DNA from: Marimicrobium sp913061115
GTDB lineage: Bacteria; Pseudomonadota; Gammaproteobacteria; Pseudomonadales; Halieaceae
Assembly (NCBI RefSeq): GCF_047729875.1
Contig: NZ_CP159826.1
Location: 62,001-126,000, forward strand
DNA: 64,000 bases
Direction of reading: 5' to 3'
Part shown: piece by piece, positions 61,497 through 64,000 of the stretch
Layout of the letters: each line of letters starts with the position of its first letter
How positions within the stretch are numbered: position 1 is the stretch's first letter
Notes under the pieces: generated by a model
Seen by the model: the letters and a program-made list of their open reading frames with translations, nothing else
Told to the model about the DNA's origin: nothing
Database searches by the model: none
Program-made: the position numbers and the translations under genes

Positions 61497-61610
61497 AGCT
61501 GTGCACTCATTGATACAGTGGCCCTGCGCAGGCCTTCGCGCAGTTGCAAGTAAAGTGCAGGAGCAGCCAACGACGAGAGACTCGTTCGCCGGCCCTGCTT
61601 ACCGGGACGG

Positions 61611-61874
61611 TTACATCACGCAGTTTTTGGCGTAGGCTTTGGCTTCGTCACCAGTCCACTCGCCTTTTGGCTTATCATTCAGATCTTCGCACCAATCTTC
61701 GGAGCCGACGGCCATACCGTCAATCAAACAGTTTTTCGCATACGTTGCGGCATCCGAGCCGGTCCAGTCCGATTTTGGCATTTCGCCCTGAGCGACACAC
61801 CATTTCTCGCTACCGGGGTCGGTCGTGCAGGCCGCTAGTGTGAGGATGCCGACGATCATTAGAATGCGTTTCAT
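61611..61874 (-). CDS. DUF3012 family lipoprotein with internal duplication
   Basis: This 87-residue lipoprotein has a signal peptide ending in LTLAAC (cysteine at residue 16). It contains two copies of a unit of about 33 residues: SEKWCVAQGEMPKSDWTGSD, ATYAKNCLI, then SEDWCEDLNDKPKGEWTGDE, AKAYAKNCVM. Each unit has two cysteines, which may form a disulfide. The ATG at 61874 has AAGGAG about 6 bases upstream. The function is unknown. Confidence 0.85.
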   Translation of the reverse strand: MKRILMIVGILTLAACTTDPGSEKWCVAQGEMPKSDWTGSDAATYAKNCLIDGMAVGSEDWCEDLNDKPKGEWTGDEAKAYAKNCVM

Positions 61875-62350
61875 AAGATGCTCCTTGAGGGTATCCTAAA
61901 AGAATAAAGCCACAAAAATAGTATACACCTTGTTTAATTCTTTGTGCGACATCGTGCCGTTTTGGGTTTTGTTGGTTTATTCATTTGGCCTGCAAGTGCG
62001 GATAAATGTGTTATGAAATATTCTGTAACCGACTACACTTAGCGCTTAGCGACGGCCTGGCTCCCGCAGTAGCAGAAGAAAAACTTAACTCACTGTCCGG
62101 AAATAGTTGACCACTACACTTAGCCCTTACCAAGTGCCTACCCAGATTGTGCACAGCGGCATGACCACTTCCAGGCAACAAAAAGCCCCGTCTTTTTCTG
62201 GGCTGTCTATCGGGCATCACACCCTATATATGCACCCTCATTTTCAACAATTTCAGGCTATTCACTTGTCAACACGCCTTTTTGCTTGCCCTGATTCAGA
62301 ATACTCATTTAACACTTCGATTGGCACCTAATCGGAAGTAGACTAATACA
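61875..62350. other. Non-coding stretch before the sulfatase-family gene
   Basis: No gene is supported. The block ACTACACTTAGC occurs twice (around 62033 and 62112). AGCCCCG...TGGGCT near 62180-62202 forms a short hairpin. The promoter of the following gene was not resolved. Confidence 0.4.
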
Positions 62351-64000
62351 ATGACAAAATCAAAAAAACAAAAGGTTTCTGGGGAGTACACCGGAGTCGG
62401 ACAGCTATTGGTGCTGCTGGGTTTGACCGCTTTTGCCATCACTGAACCGCTTCTAACAATATTTGGCTCCAATCCAAGCCTGTTCTATTTTTACAATATA
62501 GACAGCATTGTATGGCTTGGCATCTATGCCTTGACCGTCGCGCTACTGCCCGCTTTGACACTTTTTCTAGTAACTGCTGCTGTCAGTTTACTGCACCGAC
62601 GACTCGGCGGTCTTCTACATCTCATCGTGGTTGGAATTTTGGTGGGACTGTGGGTGATGCAGTTAGCGAAGTGGAGTGCCGGGATAGAACAACCTGCTTT
62701 AGTTGTCGTGTTCGCAGTTGCATCAGGATTAGTCGGTGCTCTCACGTACAGAAAAGTGCCTGCTGTAGGTGGCTTCTTGCAGGTAGCGGCAATTGCCTCG
62801 GTGATTCTTGTGGGCAATTTTCTGTTTTTGTCAGATACCGCAAGTGTCGTGGCAAAAAGTAGAAGCATCAACCCTGAACAGGCACAAAAAAAGGACCTCC
62901 CAACAGTCCTCTTCATATTGCTCGATGAATTCCCAACCATGGCTCTGATGGACGAAAATAATCTACTCGACAAAGGTCACTTCCCAAACCTGGCCCAATT
63001 ATCAGATCAGGCGACCTGGTATCGTCACTTCACGGTTACTGCGCCAAAGACCGTCTATTCAGTTCCATCAATTCTCACTGGCAATCTGCCGAAATCACTC
63101 GCACCAAGCATCACCAATCACCCCAACAACCTATTCACCCTTCTGGCGCCCACCCACCATCTCACAGCCTATGAAGAGTTAACTGGCCTTTGTGCGCTAC
63201 CTAAGTGTGGTGAAGGCCCTCCAGGGGAGCCCATCGAGCGCCCTACAGTGGAGCTGGGCATGCTGCTGTCAAAGACTGAAAATCTCTGGTTACAAAGGAT
63301 AACGCCCTCAAGTAAAAAAGGCGCGAGCTACGATGATTTTCAGGAAAAGATCACAACTAATCTTGCCACACCGAGGGCGCTAAAGACTCCGAATTTTGAC
63401 GATTTTTTTAGTCCGGAAAAACAGCTGGGGACTCTGCAGGAAAAGCCGGCGCGCCTGGATAAGTTCATACGAACATTTACTGCCGGACAACCCTCCGTTC
63501 TCTATTATATGCACTTGCAGATGCCGCATGCGCCTTGGCGCTTTTATGACAGTGGCGAGGTGTACGACATACCTTTTTCAAGATTGCCCATGTCATACAA
63601 CAATTCCGATGGAGGAGCATGGCTAGCCGCACTGTCAGAATACAGGTTTATGCAGCAGGCTCAGCACACAGATACACTTTTAGGCGAGGTGTTTTCAAGA
63701 TTCAAGGCTCTGGGAATGTGGGATGATGCTGTAGTAGTGGTCACGGCTGACCACGGTCGTTCATTTAAATATAAGACAGAGGGGCGAAGATTTTCCGCCA
63801 AAACAATCGATGGCATCGCCTACTCTCCCCTATTTGTTAAGGCTCCAGGTCAAGTTGATGGGCGCATTGATGACAGCAACATAATGTCCCATGACCTTTT
63901 ACCTACACTGGCAAACGTAATGGGCATCGATATACCTTGGCCTGTAGATGGGTTACCGGCAGGTGATGTAAAAATGGCTGACCGCGGAGACAACAAGACA
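62351..64000 (+). CDS. Membrane-anchored sulfatase/phosphoethanolamine-transferase-like protein, N-terminal part
   Basis: The first 550 codons of a protein that runs off the window. It begins MTKSKKQKVSGEYTGVG, has about five TM helices (about 18-165), then an alkaline-phosphatase-fold domain: TVLFILLDEFPTMALMDEN (metal-binding D), then HFTVTAPKTVYSVPSILTG with Thr/Ser around the nucleophile position, LYYMHLQMPHAPWRFYD, VVVVTADHGRSF (metal-binding DH) and YSPLFVKAPGQ. The arrangement resembles membrane sulfatases or phosphoglycerol/phosphoethanolamine transferases; the nucleophile is not certain. Confidence 0.85.
   Translation, partial: MTKSKKQKVSGEYTGVGQLLVLLGLTAFAITEPLLTIFGSNPSLFYFYNIDSIVWLGIYALTVALLPALTLFLVTAAVSLLHRRLGGLLHLIVVGILVGLWVMQLAKWSAGIEQPALVVVFAVASGLVGALTYRKVPAVGGFLQVAAIASVILVGNFLFLSDTASVVAKSRSINPEQAQKKDLPTVLFILLDEFPTMALMDENNLLDKGHFPNLAQLSDQATWYRHFTVTAPKTVYSVPSILTGNLPKSLAPSITNHPNNLFTLLAPTHHLTAYEELTGLCALPKCGEGPPGEPIERPTVELGMLLSKTENLWLQRITPSSKKGASYDDFQEKITTNLATPRALKTPNFDDFFSPEKQLGTLQEKPARLDKFIRTFTAGQPSVLYYMHLQMPHAPWRFYDSGEVYDIPFSRLPMSYNNSDGGAWLAALSEYRFMQQAQHTDTLLGEVFSRFKALGMWDDAVVVVTADHGRSFKYKTEGRRFSAKTIDGIAYSPLFVKAPGQVDGRIDDSNIMSHDLLPTLANVMGIDIPWPVDGLPAGDVKMADRGDNKT

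Noticed and set aside
60450..61635. Several + strand frames of 60 to 160 codons
   Set aside because: They are antisense to the DUF3080 lipoprotein, which has a proper lipobox and family motifs.
62512..62973. Frames on both strands within the last gene
   Set aside because: They are shadows of the sulfatase-family gene starting at 62351, which is open to the window end.

Overview
The window reads as the chromosome of a Gram-negative gammaproteobacterium, probably an aquatic or marine one of the Cellvibrionales/Halieaceae type; the order-level guess is inference. Evidence for gammaproteobacteria is the divergent tolC / DUF1249-cpdA-parE arrangement known from Escherichia coli, together with rdgC, yghU, DUF3080 and DUF3012 lipoproteins and an RfaH-like regulator. 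No rRNA, tRNA, CRISPR array or transposase gene was seen.

Region 1 (1-5035) starts inside a dTDP-rhamnose operon (rfbC partial, rfbA). A tight cassette follows: a GT4 glycosyltransferase, a methyltransferase and an alpha/alpha-barrel prenyltransferase-like protein, facing a second methyltransferase downstream of tolC. Region 2 (5045-26321) is mostly housekeeping: tolC, DUF1249, cpdA, parE, a YkgJ-type cysteine-cluster protein, YceI, an octaheme cytochrome with a TPR tail, a class I amidotransferase, a VOC/FAD-enzyme pair, rdgC, the selenouridine pair mnmH-selD (selD fused to a flavoprotein), a potassium channel, a nitronate monooxygenase and yghU. A large membrane protein (11352-13640) sits between two 170-bp direct repeats and looks inserted.

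Region 3 is one 1282-residue polypeptide (26391-30239). It joins an FGGY sugar kinase, a D-2-hydroxyacid dehydrogenase, an SCP2-like domain and a class II aldolase, so that steps of a sugar-catabolic route appear to be packed into one chain.

Region 4 (30340-42579) is an exopolysaccharide locus: CpsB phosphatase, WecA-type initiating transferase, two tandem outer-membrane export proteins, a BY-kinase copolymerase, a membrane J-domain protein with a Pro-Glu rod, a TPR protein, an O-antigen-ligase-like protein, a small exported protein, an RfaH paralogue and a MarR-type EPS regulator. A recurring palindrome TAGGG-(N3-5)-CCCTA lies upstream of three of its transcription units and is a candidate regulon operator.

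Region 5 (42580-58914) is more AT-rich and variable. A Doc toxin module with a ribbon-helix-helix-like antitoxin is flanked by short palindromes. It is followed by a Wzx flippase, a Wzy polymerase, a methyltransferase, four GT4 glycosyltransferases, a nucleotidyltransferase/P-loop kinase paired with an APH-like kinase, and a WecG/TagA transferase. Next come gmd and fcl (GDP-L-fucose) on the opposite strand, between a decayed vanZ copy and an intact vanZ. Regions 4 and 5 together supply initiation, sugar nucleotides, assembly, flipping, polymerisation, export and control for a complex surface polysaccharide.

Region 6 (58915-64000) holds a recent tandem duplication of a coiled-coil DUF1640-like gene, the decayed 3' part of a YCF48-like protein with an IPTL-CTERM sorting tail, DUF3080 and DUF3012 lipoproteins, and the first 550 codons of a membrane-anchored sulfatase-family protein that runs off the end.
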